A stretch of 64,000 bases of DNA from Phallus indusiatus (Eukaryota; Basidiomycota; Agaricomycetes; Phallales; Phallaceae). The stretch spans positions 62,001 through 126,000 of the forward strand of contig JAQFWX010000062.1 in assembly GCA_027605045.1 (NCBI GenBank), written 5' to 3'. The notes under the pieces are model-generated. The model was not told the origin of the DNA. It worked only from the letters and a program-made list of their open reading frames with translations, and searched no databases. The position numbers were made by a program, and so were the translations under genes. Shown one piece after another: positions 1 through 12,227 of the stretch (positions are counted from its first letter, which is position 1; the number at the start of each line of letters is the position of its first letter).

Positions 1-435
1 TCGATATCCTATCTATTCCAACGGCTTTGTCGGCCCGATGAACCAGACAACATTGTGGATAGGAGCTGGCTTGTATGGACCTACGCTAGCCTGAGGTTTG
101 CATCGTCAACCACAGGAAGAATTGACGGTCCGGATGGTTCAAATTGCACCACATGTGGATGAAATTTGAGGAGATTCATCGCTTCGTAAAACGGACATTC
201 TCGTGGGATTATGTCGTTAGAAAGGATAAAAGGGCAGATAGTAGAAGACTCGGCGTAGGGCCGTGAGACTAGGATGTTCGATGTGTGGTCGCCACCGTCA
301 TTTCCTAACTTCTCGAGCGAATTCCGGCCGGCGAGCCGTAAGATAAAAACATGTGTGAAGAAAATTCAAATACGAACAGGAACCCCGGGTCATAATCTTT
401 CCATAATGTCTGCAAAGATGTAAGCCTTTGATGTC
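1..435. other. Left-edge region, no gene called
   Basis: No supported gene is seen. Short open frames on the minus strand lack family features. The region may hold the promoter and first exon(s) of the downstream reductoisomerase-like gene, whose N-terminal start is not resolved. Confidence 0.4.
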
Positions 436-1767
436 GTTCGTACGACCGCGTCACTCCGTTTGACAGCCGATACCATAAACAGCTATTACGATGCCGACGC
501 TTCACTATCGCATCTTGAAGGAAAACTGTGTGTGTTTATCGGGTATGGATTTATTGTGTGGGGTTTGTGTTTAAACGAGTTCTAAATGACCAGTATAGTT
601 TCGGGAATCAAGGGGCTGCTCAAGCACAGAATCTTCGAGATTCTGGGGTGTCAAACGACAAAATTTTGATTGCCAATCGTGACGATGAATACGCTAGTGA
701 TGCACGCTCTAAAGGGTTTATCGTAGAGCATGATTTTGGCAAAGCAGCGCAAGTTGCTGACGGTGAGTTCGTTAGAAAGATGACAAAATTTTGATGCTGA
801 AGTGATTGTTAGTTTTGTTCTTACTTGTTCCGGATCAGGTTCAGCCGAACCTGTTCAACAATGAAATAGCCCCCAAGCTGAAGAGCAGTGCTGTTATTGT
901 TATTGCCAGTGGTTATAATGTCTTTTACAAGTTCCTGAATATTGCTCCAACAAACGATGTCGTGATGGTAGCGCCTAGGTATGTGTTTTTGTTTTGCAAT
1001 GACAAATTTTAAATTATAGATACTTATATTTATATTTAGGATGATAGGATCTTCAGTGCGCTCCTTATACCAGAAAGGACAAGGTTTTCCCTGCTTCGTT
1101 TCGGCTGAACAAGATGCGTCCGGTAAAGCTTTGGATATTGCTCTCGCTATATCCCTTGGAATAGGTGCAACCAAAGCTGGAGCGATTGCATCCTCTGCAA
1201 GAGAGGAAACTGCCATGGACTTGTTTGCTGAGCAAGCACTATGGCCCAACATCATTGTTCTCTTCCGCGAGGCATTCAGTGTACTCAAGGAAGCCGGATG
1301 TTCTGACGAAGCATTGTGTTATGAAATGTCAGTGATACCTCATGCCATTTCTTTGCGGTAAAGTTACACGGTGGCTTATTTTTAGGTGGATGTCCAAAGA
1401 ACCGGCTGAAATTTTTGAACGCGCAGCCGATCAAGGGTTTATCCGACAGCTGAAACTTCACTCCACGGTCTCACAATATGGACAATTGAAAGGAGCACTC
1501 TCTTTAGACGGTATTGCCGTCCGTAAACATTTCAAGGATATACTACACAATCAAGTATGTCCACAAATAGAGTTGCTATAGGGTTTCTCAATTATCATGT
1601 TATAGGTCCTCAACGGCAAATTTGCGAGCGAATTTAGCAAAATAGAAGCAGAACTTGAAATAAAGGGCGATGATAACCCATTAGAAAAGCTCTACAAAGA
1701 AACAGAAGCTAGCGAGCTCGGTCAAGCGGAAATCAGGGTTCGACAACGTCTTAACCAATCTATATAG
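436..1767 (+). CDS. Ketol-acid reductoisomerase-like (KARI/6PGDH-fold) protein, 5' end unresolved
   Basis: Spliced translation gives a Rossmann N-terminus (CVFIGFGNQGAAQAQNLRDSG, formed across an intron at about 534-592) followed by the KARI C-terminal domain. Seen exons after that intron are about 593-772, 832-978, 1040-1326, 1387-1555 and 1605-1767, joined in phase. In the all-alpha part the stretch REETAMDLFAEQ matches the family's Mg-binding D-x-x-x-E region, and EAGCSDEALCYEM matches the second acidic site. KARI makes dihydroxy-acids in valine and isoleucine synthesis using NADPH. This copy departs from Ilv5-type sequence at many positions (for example GIGATKAG), so it may be a paralogue with a changed substrate. 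No in-frame ATG is visible before the GxGxxG exon, so one or more upstream exons, perhaps with a mitochondrial presequence, are missing from the model. Stop is TAG at 1765-1767. Confidence 0.75.
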
Positions 1768-1851
1768 TTCTATTTCTACACAACCTAAATATGACAACTG
1801 AATATGTCCAATAACTTTCATACAACCGAAGAAAAACAATATAAGCATTCA

Positions 1852-4247
1852 TTACAACTTGCGAGCATACTTTTTCTTAGCCTGCACCCACCAGTACCGG
1901 GTCACCCACGTAATACTTGTAGCGATGATTATAACCATACCCACAACAACAAGGAATCCGTTAAATGGCGCAGGTTTTTGACCAGGATTGCTTGTTCGAC
2001 GGTTACCGGGAAGTCTGCCTAAGTTGAGAGTGACACCACCAGTAGGAACTTGCCCAGCCTGTGTAAAAGCTTGAATTTTGCATTGAGACAGAAGTAAGCG
2101 CCACTCACACTTCCTATGATACCAACCAGCATCAGTATTATAAGGGCTTTATCAGCTGAATACCGAATCTGTGTGTCTTTGACTCGAAGATCAGAGATAT
2201 ATGCGGGATGGGAGTGACTAAGGATACGCTCGTGATGAGCGAGTGATTGATGAAGCGTAAATATATGATCTAGCCAGCGTCACTTTCCGTCTTCTCTGCG
2301 AAATAGAAAAAAAATGTCCGCGTACCTTGGATATCATCTATATACATACCAACGTCCGTAATTGATTGACCATGGGGGTGCATCGCAAGACGTTTCTTGA
2401 GTTGCGAAAGTACTTCCGACTTGGAGCCTAGCAAACGAGACAAAGATGTAACCAATCTCCGAGTTGCAGCCATTCTCATTAACGGTTTCCTATACGGAGA
2501 AACGGGTCTTTTGGGCTTCAAAATTGATTTAAGTGCCGCAATCAAACGCTTTCTGCTAAATTTGAAGGTAGGATGCATTTGTCGAATCAACGCCAAAGGA
2601 GTTGTTCTAACGTTCTTGGTCTTCACCACAGAATCCAAACTCGACGTGGAAGCTTCCTTCTGCTTGACTGAAACTTTGACTTCGTTTTGATCGGAATATT
2701 TCTCGTTATGATCTCGAGGCGTGACTTCCGAAGCCGATGCAGAAATAGTCTGTGCTTGCGTATCGGGAGTAGCATTCGACGAAGGACTAGGCGTAATCAA
2801 GTCGTCGAGATCTTTCACCTCTCGCTCGATTCGATTAAATAGAGGGAAGAATTGGTCTACAACGGAATCAAGAAGACCGTGAGCAATCCAATCTACGAAA
2901 AATGGTTGGTGTATGCTTATTGAGTTAATTGATAGTACTTGCCTGAGGACATGCGAGCTGTTTGTTCTAGCTGCATAATTCTATTTTGTACACGGGAAGT
3001 ATGATCGGATATATCTTCGAAATGAAACTGAGACGAAAATATTAGCATATATGTTTTGGAGGCGTATAATAAAACCTACGGTACATATACCATCACGAAA
3101 CACGACTATATAGATATTCGTAGCGTTCAGAATCCCTTCAAAATGGGGAACATCGTCGGCGCAATCCAGATTCAGATGAAGTTGGGTCATTTTAGCCCTC
3201 GTCCTATCACTTTCCAAAGCTCGGAATACTATGAAATAATAGCCCAGACGAGGGAATGCTTCCACTTTCTCTCGCGTCTCCTGGTGAAGGATATCCTCTA
3301 GAGTGAGAGGATGCAGGTGAAGCAACTACGTAATACAGAAAAAGATGTCATTGAAATGCGCATGTGATAAGAAGCACTAGTCCTACCTTCCCAATTTCCC
3401 GCATATCATTCCATGTTGGACTAGCGACGTCGAGCCACCTGCCAAGAGAATGGATATATTCAACCGAATTTTCACAGGTAACGTAACCTTACCAAGCAGG
3501 CTGGGACGGCTGAGACGGAGGTAATACTTTTATCATTTCCGTTCCTTCGCGAGCCTTCCCCTTTCTGCTACTGGTATGCTCATGCGGGGCCCTCGTTGAA
3601 TGGTCATCATGGGGGGTGGCTGCTGGTGATAAACTTCTTAAACGGGCCGGTTTCCGAAGTTTGGCCAGGCGTTTGATGGCACCATCTAATCGAGTTAGAA
3701 CCAGAGGTAAGGAAATCGAACGAAAAACTCGTTGTCCGTTAATAGCGGATATTCGCTGATCTCCGTCACTGGTAACGAGAGCTGGGGGTAGGAAGAGCAC
3801 AAACTCTCTAGGTACTGCCCGTCCGATGCCTCTAGCTTGAATACGAGCACGGATAACATTCTCGGAACGGGTATTTACACTTGCCGACACTACGCTCGGT
3901 CTCCGTTTTGACCTTCGACGACTACGACGACTACGAATAGAAGAGGCGGAAGATATGCTGGACTGAGAAGAAGAACCAGAAGATGCCCTTGCCCAACGGT
4001 TAATGGCCAATTCGAGGATATTTCCAAGAGCACCCTTTCGCAATCCCAGACCGGACCAGCTCGACGAGGAGGATGCCAACGAAAGTTGTGACTCGTTGAT
4101 AGATTCTACTCTGTCTATGACAATATTTGGGACTGTACTTGATGGCTCGCCCCGGTAAATGTCATTCTCGTTTTCCGGGATATCGTCAAGCACAGAAATA
4201 CGTCGTGCTGAATATTCAAGGGGTTCGGAAGGGTTCAAGGCAGTCAT
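1852..4247 (-). CDS. CorA-like Mg2+ transporter family membrane protein
   Basis: Seven exons on the minus strand: 4247-3493, 3438-3387, 3325-3080, 3027-2943, 2892-2326, 2269-2109 and 2058-1852. The long Ser/Arg-rich N-terminus precedes the CorA core, seen as HLHPLTLEDILHQETREKVE and DSVVDQFFPLFNRIEREV. Two hydrophobic segments lie at the C-terminus, the second FLVVVGMVIIIATSITWV. Family members of the Mnr2/Alr type carry divalent cations through a pentamer and normally have a GMN motif after TM1. Here the best-supported splice (donor GTGAGT at 2108) leaves no GMN. Reading through that intron instead gives a CLN at the same place. The intron after exon 4 has a GC donor (GCAAGT). The fold is clear from the core. 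Transport activity is uncertain. Confidence 0.75.
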
Positions 4248-4407
4248 AGCAGTCCAAAGGAAATCCAGAAAGGTGCAATCTTCGGGGTATCATATGATGC
4301 TCTTTGTGCAAATTTTATATGCAGTTGGAGTGGATTTGGCGAAGATTACGTAATCATTAAGCGTCATATCTGTTCCTTGTTGTCCAGATTCAGAAACCAA
4401 ATTCGAA

Positions 4408-5446
4408 ATGCCTCGTTCTCATTCCCGCTCCCGTTCGCCGCGTCGTCGGAGAGATTTGGATCGAGAAGACAGAGGCGATTCATATTACAGAAGAGATGAG
4501 AGAGAATCAGATAGAAGACGGAGAGAAGATGATCGCTTTACTGGGGACCGTCGCAGAAAAGACCGCGACTCTGAACGGCGGCCATATTCTCGTGAACGTT
4601 ATAGGGATTCGAGGCGGGACGATGATAGATATCGTGAGCGTTCACGGAGCCGAAAAGACTCACAGCCTCCCCGTCATTCGCGCTCTCCTTCACGTAGCCC
4701 TTCACCATCCGCAGCCGCAGACAGTAAAGGAAAACCGAATTTCAAACCCTCGGGGCTACTTGCCGCCGAAACAAATACAGTGAAGAAAACAGATGGTACT
4801 TCGGTTGTTCTAAAATATAATGAGCCACCTGAAGCGCGACGGCCAACGCAGAGCTGGCGGCTGTATGTTTTCAAAGGCAAAGAACAGCTTGGTAAGAAGA
4901 CAGTATTCATAGATTACCCCTCACCTTTTTTTAACCCAACTCTCCCAACGTTCAGAGCCATTGCATATTTATCGACAAAGTGCCTATCTCATTGGAAGAG
5001 ATCAAGTAGTAAGGACCATGTCTTTGGGTTCATACAAATATACATACGTGTGCTCCAACTTATTAACTATCGACAGGTCTGCGATATCCCTATTGAGCAC
5101 CCCTCTTGCTCCAAACAGCATGCTGTCATCCAATATCGACATATTCCCGAAAAGGATGAATTTGGGAATGTCAAAGCTACCGTGAAGTCGGTTTCGGAAG
5201 TACTGTTCCTCCTAAGTCTTGGCTGATTCCGGAATTACAGGCCTTTCATAATTGATTTGGAATCTACAAATGGTACCTTTGTAAATGACGATCAAATCCC
5301 AGCCGCCCGTTATTATGAATTGAGACCAAGCGATGGTAAGAAGATCGTACTCATATTTGAGGAATACGAGTTAATTGATTTTATCGATAGTCATTAAATT
5401 CGGCCTCTCGACAAAAGAGTACGTGTTGTTACATGAAGACGTGTGA
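4408..5446 (+). CDS. PML1: FHA-domain splicing factor, SNIP1/Pml1-like
   Basis: Five exons: 4408-4891, 4956-5008, 5077-5186, 5241-5335 and 5391-5446. The first about 110 residues are an Arg/Ser-rich tract of RS, RD and RE dipeptides, typical of nuclear splicing proteins. The C-terminal half is an FHA domain: AYLIGRDQVV, then HPSCSKQHAVIQYR, then DLESTNGTFVND, with the phosphothreonine-binding G-R, S-x-x-H and N-G-T elements in order. Pml1 in yeast and SNIP1 in animals sit in the RES complex and help retain and splice pre-mRNA. The 5186 donor (GTCGGT) is weak but is the only one that keeps frame with the N-G-T exon. The gene lies divergently from the CorA-like gene, 160 bp apart. Confidence 0.85.
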
Positions 5447-5857
5447 AAAAAGTGGAAATAACAATAATATCAAGTCACACGGTATTTTTTTCTCGTCGTT
5501 GTATTTGTTGCTTTTAATAACCCTCGTATCAGATTCTGCCCTTACACATGGGATTGGTCAGGGACTAGAGAATTCTTTGTGACCATTTGGCGACCCTCAT
5601 AAAGAAACTCATTATTTTCAATACCATCATCTTATGCTTCCCGAATAAGAGTGAGAATACGTCTATGCATAAATTCAGATGAGGCGTTGCATGTATCCGA
5701 TGAACTTGTTACAATAAATAGGTACATTAGCGGTAGATATTGATATACTATGCTAACAGAAGATGATCATGGTGACCAAAACAACAAACTGTAGGTCTTT
5801 ATGAGAAGAGTACAAAGCGACCGGACAACAAAGAACGACTGTACGAGTAGGAAAGAA

Positions 5858-8517
5858 CTAGTCGCCGCCTTCCTCGGTATCGACACGTTGATATCCCGTT
5901 TGGCGCTGATTATTGGGCCCAAGAAGTTTACCGTACCAATTGTCCCTGCTGGAATGTTCTCGCGATGCGTTCGAATCAACGCGTTCAAATTGTCGGCCGG
6001 ACCTAACAAGAGACGCTCTTTCGGATTCTTCTCCGTCGCTGAGCGGTTCTGCATATATCATCTCAGAAAAACTGGCTTAGAGTGTAAAATAGCTGTCAAA
6101 TAACGTACCTTCTCCGAAAACACGGTCCATTTCCTCCAACGGAACTCCCTTTGTTTCGGGATAGACTTTGGAAATTAGTCAGGATGAGTATTTTCATCTG
6201 GGATATTTGAGATAGGAACATACGGAAGTATACTAGGCGAGAATATTAGTTTGTGAAACATTTTGGTAAGTAATAGATCCTACCTAAAACAAAACTACAA
6301 GCACAAAAGAATCCGTGCATTGGGTATAACCGCCATGTGATGGTACTTTGCAAAGTAGGTGTTATTTGGCCAACCAACCAATTAAAAAGCCAGTTCTACG
6401 TAACCACTGTATAAGTCCGATGCCTACAAGTGTTGTACGGCCCGACCTACCGTAGCTGTAGATAGTGAAACACCTTTTGCGCGGTGTGCAAGAGGCATAA
6501 TCTTCGAAAATGGTCAAATAACATCTCCGAATACTTGGAGTTACTAACTTCTGGTGGGTAAAGCCACGGAACCGGACCCCAACTTAAATTAACTGTCAGG
6601 ACTAGACCGTGATGAAAATATGAAAACCAACCTATATCCGAAAGCTGCATTGAAAATGATAACACAGGCAACTACGGCATTCGGCGTCATGGGCACATCT
6701 ATCTTCATCCAATAACCGGTGGTAAAAAGTGCAATCATCATCTGAAATTTCAAGATAATTAAAAGAAGTAAGCATAAACGATATACATACAATGACGGCT
6801 CCTGATAACAGGATGGTTCGCCTACCCCACCAGTCAACAAGGAACCATCTAAACGCGCATAAGAATTCGGCAATTCAAATCAATCGAAAACCAACGTCGG
6901 AATGGTACTCGCAACGTAAATTATTGCATTAATACCAGTCATCAATAGTGCATCTCGACCAACCCAACCGGCCTCTGTTCATTTATAGCGAGTGTGAAAG
7001 GACAAGAAAAATCCAACACGTACGTTCAAAGACCAGGGCTATCAAACAAGTCAGTATGAGACGTATTGTAGATAAATCCATAGTTTAACGTACGGGCATA
7101 GTAGGATATTACTGTAATAGCGTTATTTCGACAGAACCCTTGAACGATAAATTGAAGGCTTACCATTAATACCATTCTACACATAAAGAAGTTCACTCTA
7201 TAATGATAAAAGAAGTTGTTTTATTAAACTTACCAGTTGGGCAAACGCTTGTGATGACATTGCAATTAGAACCCGATATTTGTATTTAGTCCACATAGCC
7301 GCGTATGTTCGGTCGCCCGAAATGCGCTAGCGGATGTTAACCAAGGCATTCGTAGTACATCAAACCAAAAACGCACTTCTTGTTCAACAGTTTCCCTAAT
7401 CTCACGGAATTCTTCCCTGGTTTTTGGGTTATCTAAGTCGCCTCCGTGCAGGTCTGCGATAACGATTAAACCTTCCTCATCGCGCCCTACGTCGATAAGC
7501 CACCTTTTGGATGTCAGCTTGCGAAGTAGAGCACGAGCAATAGATTCACTGACCGAGGGCTTTCGGGCATGAACAACGATCCGATGGCTAATATTGCGCC
7601 AATGACACATTGCATGAACAACGGCAACCTCCAGGAAGCGTCTGAATCGATGAACGAACAGAAGTAATCAACCCACTGTAATCAACGTTGTTTTTCATAT
7701 CATTGCCTTCCGTTTCAAATTAGAGAATGATCATACCACGGAGGAAGCATATCCAAGAATGTTTCCGGTAAATTCCATACATGCAAGAGCGCCTCGCTAA
7801 TTATCATTTTAGCACGCAATTCATGTGAGAAACAGATAGGAGAACATACATGCTCCGCAGGTGACACTTCACTTTGGTAAATAGGGACGATTGTTCTAAT
7901 GAAGGCGCGTCAGTGCATATTTCACCAAGACTATTTAGTTAGATTCTGACGATAAAAGGCCCACTCCGAATCCACTGACAATACGACCAAGAACCATGAC
8001 GGCATAGCCGGTAGTTCCTGTCTGAATCGCACCCCCTAATGTAAAAATGGCCGCACCCCAAAAGAGTGTCATTCTTCTACCAATAATATCGGCCACTCGC
8101 CCGGCAGCAATTGAAGTAACTACAGTAATGTTGTTCAGAGGATGTTAGTCGGGAGACAGGAGAAAAGCTCGACGTACTAAAAGCACCAATTTCGAGGACA
8201 GCAACCATCGTACCAACTTCATAGGGTAAAGGTTGATGAAAGTACTGCTTGAAATAAGGACCTGTTATGATTCCGGACATAACGCTGATACACAAGATGT
8301 TTGAGAGAGGGTCGGTACCGGCCAATCCGTAATAGTTGTATGCACATACCCTTGGTCATAACCAAACTATAGAAAGATTAGATTAAGCAGTTAAAAACCG
8401 CAGTTTTGTGAAAGTACTCACCAAAAACACTCCTACACTCGCAAAACATGATATAGCGTAAAGAAGGGGTTTGCCGACTACCCTATGTTGCGTGGAACCG
8501 TGAAGGTGTTCGAACAT
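5858..8517 (-). CDS. MFS sugar transporter (hexose/HXT-like)
   Basis: A many-exon minus-strand gene starting MFEHLHGSTQHRVVGKPLLY. Splicing joins FLFGYDQG to VMSGIITGPYFKQYF, the standard fungal sugar-porter N-terminus, and a later exon gives GRVADIIGRRMTLFWG with the G-R-x-x-D and RR family signatures between TM2 and TM3. The central loop contains LTSKRWLIDVGRDEEGL, the place of the PESPRWL motif of this family (here SKRWL), and the C-terminal tail is long, acidic and Ser-rich, ending at a TAG at 5858-5860. Members move hexoses or related sugars across the plasma membrane by proton symport. Several exons are under 60 bp and I did not fix all junctions. Substrate cannot be inferred. Confidence 0.8.
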
Positions 8518-8744
8518 GGCACATTGAGATTAGTCGGAGTGAAGTAAGAGACAGGAAAGATTGGGTCTCTGATAAGTTTTTCGTCGTGGCAAGAGCAGTG
8601 CTCTTGAGGACGACACGTAAAGTTGTGAAATGAATTAGCAGCTTATTGGTTTAGTTGGCTCCACTCCGGGCGTCTAAACTCTAAAAAGCAAGCGCGCACT
8701 CTTTGAACTTGCCGGGGGACTCGGTGTCGCCGCTGCAGACGACA

Positions 8745-9086
8745 ATGAACTCGAGCCGCTTGTCGATTCACTCATCCTCTCCCTCTTCCTCATCTTCCTC
8801 ATCTTCAAGCGAAATATCTGACGACTATGAAGAAGAATACCGTCTTGCACAACGCGAGTGGGAGGAAAGCTTAGAGCAATTGCAAACCATATTCTCAATT
8901 GTGCTCTTACCATTTGTAGGCAAATGGCTAGGTCGAAAGTGGAGTCATTGGGGTATGTTTTCAAGAATTTCACCTGAAGTGTTAGTCAACATAATGTGAA
9001 TTTTGTCAAATATAGCGTACGCAAGATACCTAACATTCGGTTTTACCAAGCAGTTTTTCTTTGGGGGGCTATCTTCACGGAGTTGA
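8745..9086 (+). CDS. Small membrane protein, Mim2-like candidate
   Basis: Two exons (8745-8952 and 9016-9086) encode about 92 residues. The N-terminus is a serine run followed by an acidic stretch (SEISDDYEEEYRLAQREWEE). A single hydrophobic segment follows (IFSIVLLPFVGKWLGRKW), then an aromatic, basic tail (YARYLTFGFTKQFF). Acidic-Ser head, WEES, one TM with GKxLGR and a basic tail is the layout I associate with fungal Mim2, an outer mitochondrial membrane insertion subunit that works with Mim1. The assignment rests on pattern only, since the protein is too short for a firm call. The start is the first ATG of the frame. The gene ends 34 bp before the 3' end of the convergent PPR gene. Confidence 0.5.
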
Positions 9087-9119
9087 ATGCAATAAACTAT
9101 TGTATTATATTGTTCGCAA

Positions 9120-11282
9120 CTACCTCATCGCCATTCGCACTTTATCTACAAGTCTACTAAGGGATTCTTCCGGCTCGTGCCCCATTTGATGCATGTCATT
9201 CACAATATCCACCGCTTTTTCTACGTCTCCACGTCTCAGCAGTGAAGATATGATAACATACCACGTCCGATCAGTAATAGTAAAACCTCTATCACTCATC
9301 TCCTTGTAATATTGAAGCCCCTGTTGTAATCCCCGCGCCTCCGGATTCTCTAGACACGCCTTGATTAAATAGTGATACATTATACGGTTGGGTAGTACGC
9401 CGTTTCGTCGCATCCTTTTGAATATGTTGTCGGTATACATCTTGACTTGATCAGGTGTCAACGAGGGATCGCGATGTATTCCGCCCAGTAAAGAAGTGTA
9501 TGTGATGTCATTCGGTCGACTTGCTTTGTCCCCACGATTCTCCATATGGTCTAGCAGGGAAACAGCGTTTTCAAGATTCGTCTGACCGCCTTCTCGTACG
9601 AGAAAGTTAATGATAGCGCTGTACATTGCGACGTTTGGTCGAAGGCCCATCGACATCATAATATTGAGTAAGGACGTATGTGCGTCCTGATTTCCAGCCT
9701 TGTAAAGTGGTGAAAGGACGGTGGTAAATGAATAAACATCCGGGTCAATCTTCAGTTCCTTCATCTTTTGAAGTGTACGACCAACGGCTTGTAGATCACC
9801 GACCCGTCCGTGAAAGCGTAAGAAAACGTTATATGTCGTCACGTCCGGCGTCGGACCATGCTTTTGCATATCCTCTAACATTTTCTGAGCCTTTGGATAC
9901 GCCTTATTGGTTAAGAGACCGTGAAGGACAATATTATATAACGGCAGCAATCCTCGTTCTCGGAGCGCTGCTTCTCCCCGCTCTTCCCTGGTAATCTTGC
10001 GGAATTGATCGAACATAGCAAGAGCTTCTGCAGGCTGACGCGCTCGAAAATATGCTTTAATCATTGCTCCATAGCTGATATGGTTAGGCTCAATTCCGGC
10101 ATTGATCATGTCCTCCCAAACCGCAATAGACTTGTCGAGATGTCCAAACCAACCAAAGGTTTCTAGCAAGACATTGCGTGCATATCGGTTTGGAACCAAT
10201 CCTCTTGATCTGATATCGCCCCAAAGTTTCCCGATAAGGTCGTACCGGTTACATTTAGAGAAGGCACGAAGAAACGAACCCCAAGTGTTCTCTGGGACAG
10301 CTAATTGCTTAGATCCATTTGATTCTTTAGGGGTTTGCTCGTTCTGAACGAGGCACAAGATTTTGGTAGGATCGTCGCAATGCTTGATGACCCGTTCATA
10401 GAGTTCCTGCAATGTAGTGACTTTGTTGTCCGCGGCGAGGCTCATGAGGTATCTATCGAGGGAACCTTGCCGAGAGATTAAACGACACAGAACCAACTCT
10501 TTTGTCCATTCCCTAACTCGCTGCGCAATTTCGAGTTGGTACTCCAGGTGAGCATTGCAAAACGCTGTTATCCTGGGTGCCTTGACTCGAACGATCATCG
10601 GAGATTCTATGAATCGACGGAATGCACCATCGAAATCACCCTTGACGGCACAAGCAGCGACCAAAAGCAGTAATAGCTCAGCAACAGCTGACGGCGTATA
10701 TTTGAATTCTGAGTTCTCGTCCATGAGCGCTGTGTCGTCGGGCATCACATCGGGCGATGAGATGTCTGTATGTAAGTCTTGGGACACCAGAACCTTTCTC
10801 CGTTCGTATTCGACGAAATACTGATCATACAAGGAGATAACGGTGTCGTAATCTCCTGCATCGAAAAGAAAGGTCATCCGCCTTTTAAGAGAGTCCACAA
10901 ATCCATAGGCTGCACAATGGATAGCCAACTTTTCATCGAACGCGTCGTAGTCCGACAAAGAAGGGTCTTTCATCATGAACGCGACGCTCATCCAGTCGCG
11001 ATATGTAACCATGTCCAACGATTGATTTGTGGCCAATTCCTTGTACACGTTTTTGACCTCATTCAGATTTTTCTCGCCTATGGCAAGCCTCAGCGAGGTC
11101 AGCGGCTCATACGATATGGACATCCAACGCTGTCCGTTTCGGGGTCGAATTGGTGTGAAAGCATGATAATTGGCGGTCAGGTATAAAGTTCTCCGGTATT
11201 GTTTGTGTGATGGGGTAACGTATACAAGCTCCAGCAGACTAGAAGGTAAAAGTCCTTGCAGGCGTGGATAGACACGGAGCAT
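9120..11282 (-). CDS. Pentatricopeptide repeat (PPR) protein
   Basis: A single uninterrupted frame of 720 codons. The first about 50 residues are basic and Ser/Tyr-rich with few acids, as in a mitochondrial presequence. From about residue 330 there are consecutive degenerate 35-residue units, for example PNRYARNVLLETFGWFGHLD, PNHISYGAMIKAYFRARQPA and PDVTTYNVFLRFHGRVGDLQ, each with the P-D/N-x-x-x-Y start of PPR motif helix A. PPR proteins bind organellar RNA one base per repeat and act in mitochondrial RNA processing or translation. Intronlessness contrasts with its neighbours but is common for PPR genes. The specific RNA target is unknown. Confidence 0.88.
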   Translation of the reverse strand: MLRVYPRLQGLLPSSLLELVYVTPSHKQYRRTLYLTANYHAFTPIRPRNGQRWMSISYEPLTSLRLAIGEKNLNEVKNVYKELATNQSLDMVTYRDWMSVAFMMKDPSLSDYDAFDEKLAIHCAAYGFVDSLKRRMTFLFDAGDYDTVISLYDQYFVEYERRKVLVSQDLHTDISSPDVMPDDTALMDENSEFKYTPSAVAELLLLLVAACAVKGDFDGAFRRFIESPMIVRVKAPRITAFCNAHLEYQLEIAQRVREWTKELVLCRLISRQGSLDRYLMSLAADNKVTTLQELYERVIKHCDDPTKILCLVQNEQTPKESNGSKQLAVPENTWGSFLRAFSKCNRYDLIGKLWGDIRSRGLVPNRYARNVLLETFGWFGHLDKSIAVWEDMINAGIEPNHISYGAMIKAYFRARQPAEALAMFDQFRKITREERGEAALRERGLLPLYNIVLHGLLTNKAYPKAQKMLEDMQKHGPTPDVTTYNVFLRFHGRVGDLQAVGRTLQKMKELKIDPDVYSFTTVLSPLYKAGNQDAHTSLLNIMMSMGLRPNVAMYSAIINFLVREGGQTNLENAVSLLDHMENRGDKASRPNDITYTSLLGGIHRDPSLTPDQVKMYTDNIFKRMRRNGVLPNRIMYHYLIKACLENPEARGLQQGLQYYKEMSDRGFTITDRTWYVIISSLLRRGDVEKAVDIVNDMHQMGHEPEESLSRLVDKVRMAMR

Positions 11283-12227
11283 CTATCGACGTCAAACCCG
11301 TCAAATTGTGGCTTGTTCTAGCTACGCCTCCGGATGCTAAAAACGGGTGATACAACGATATTACATAATATTTTACGTAAAAATATACATTATTTGCGGC
11401 TTTCAGAAAGGTTAAAACATAATCAACTTTAGACGAGTCCTTGAAACATTGCTGAGTACGGGCAGACATATCGAAGCCCTTCTAAGTCATTGCATATATT
11501 GTTCTCTGTCCTGTCACCACACAGTATATGTCCATGTCAGCATCCGGCCATTCAACGTCGAAGGAAAATTGCAAGCATTGAGATCCGCTGATGAAAAAAA
11601 CATATTCGTGTTGGAGTTGTAAAAATGTTTGTAACTCGTCCGCATTTTTAAAAAGGGTTGCAAAATTTTGTGCAGAGTATATAAAGTTGGCTAGTACAGT
11701 AACGGCGTCTCGTTGGATTTCCGGTTACTAGTTCATAAAGTGCGTAGAGTTTAGGTGTAGAAAGCGAAAGTAATAACTTCATGCATTGTCTTTTAAATGG
11801 CTGAAATTGACTGTTTCCAACTCTTTATTGATTTATCCATGATGGTTACGGCCGTTACGGTATTATAGCGTGCAAGGGATTTGCCGCCCAAGGCGGCTCT
11901 AGTGGCTTACCTAAGAGCAGATCCATCCTTCTCGAGACTTCGCTTGGACTTCGGGTAGAGTATTTGTCTATCAGACCACACAGTAGTAAGTATAGGAAAA
12001 AATAAAAAATTCTTTGAGATGTAGTGTTGTTATCACATTCTGACGTTGTTACGGAGAGGAAGTATCCATGTACATGTTACATGTATGCTAACTTTGTGTT
12101 TTTGATCTCGAAGTCTTCAAAAGGTCAAGAGCATGGCATTAAGTATCATATTTAATTTGAGCCATAACCCTCTTAATATAGATAACAGTTAGTCCAAGAT
12201 ACATGTATAATAGAATTACTATGGGTT
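11283..12227. other. Intergenic region, no gene seen
   Basis: This holds the promoter side of the PPR gene and the 3' flank of the GPI-type gene. It is AT-rich with short stop-broken frames. I see no RNA gene or clear repeat. Confidence 0.5.
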
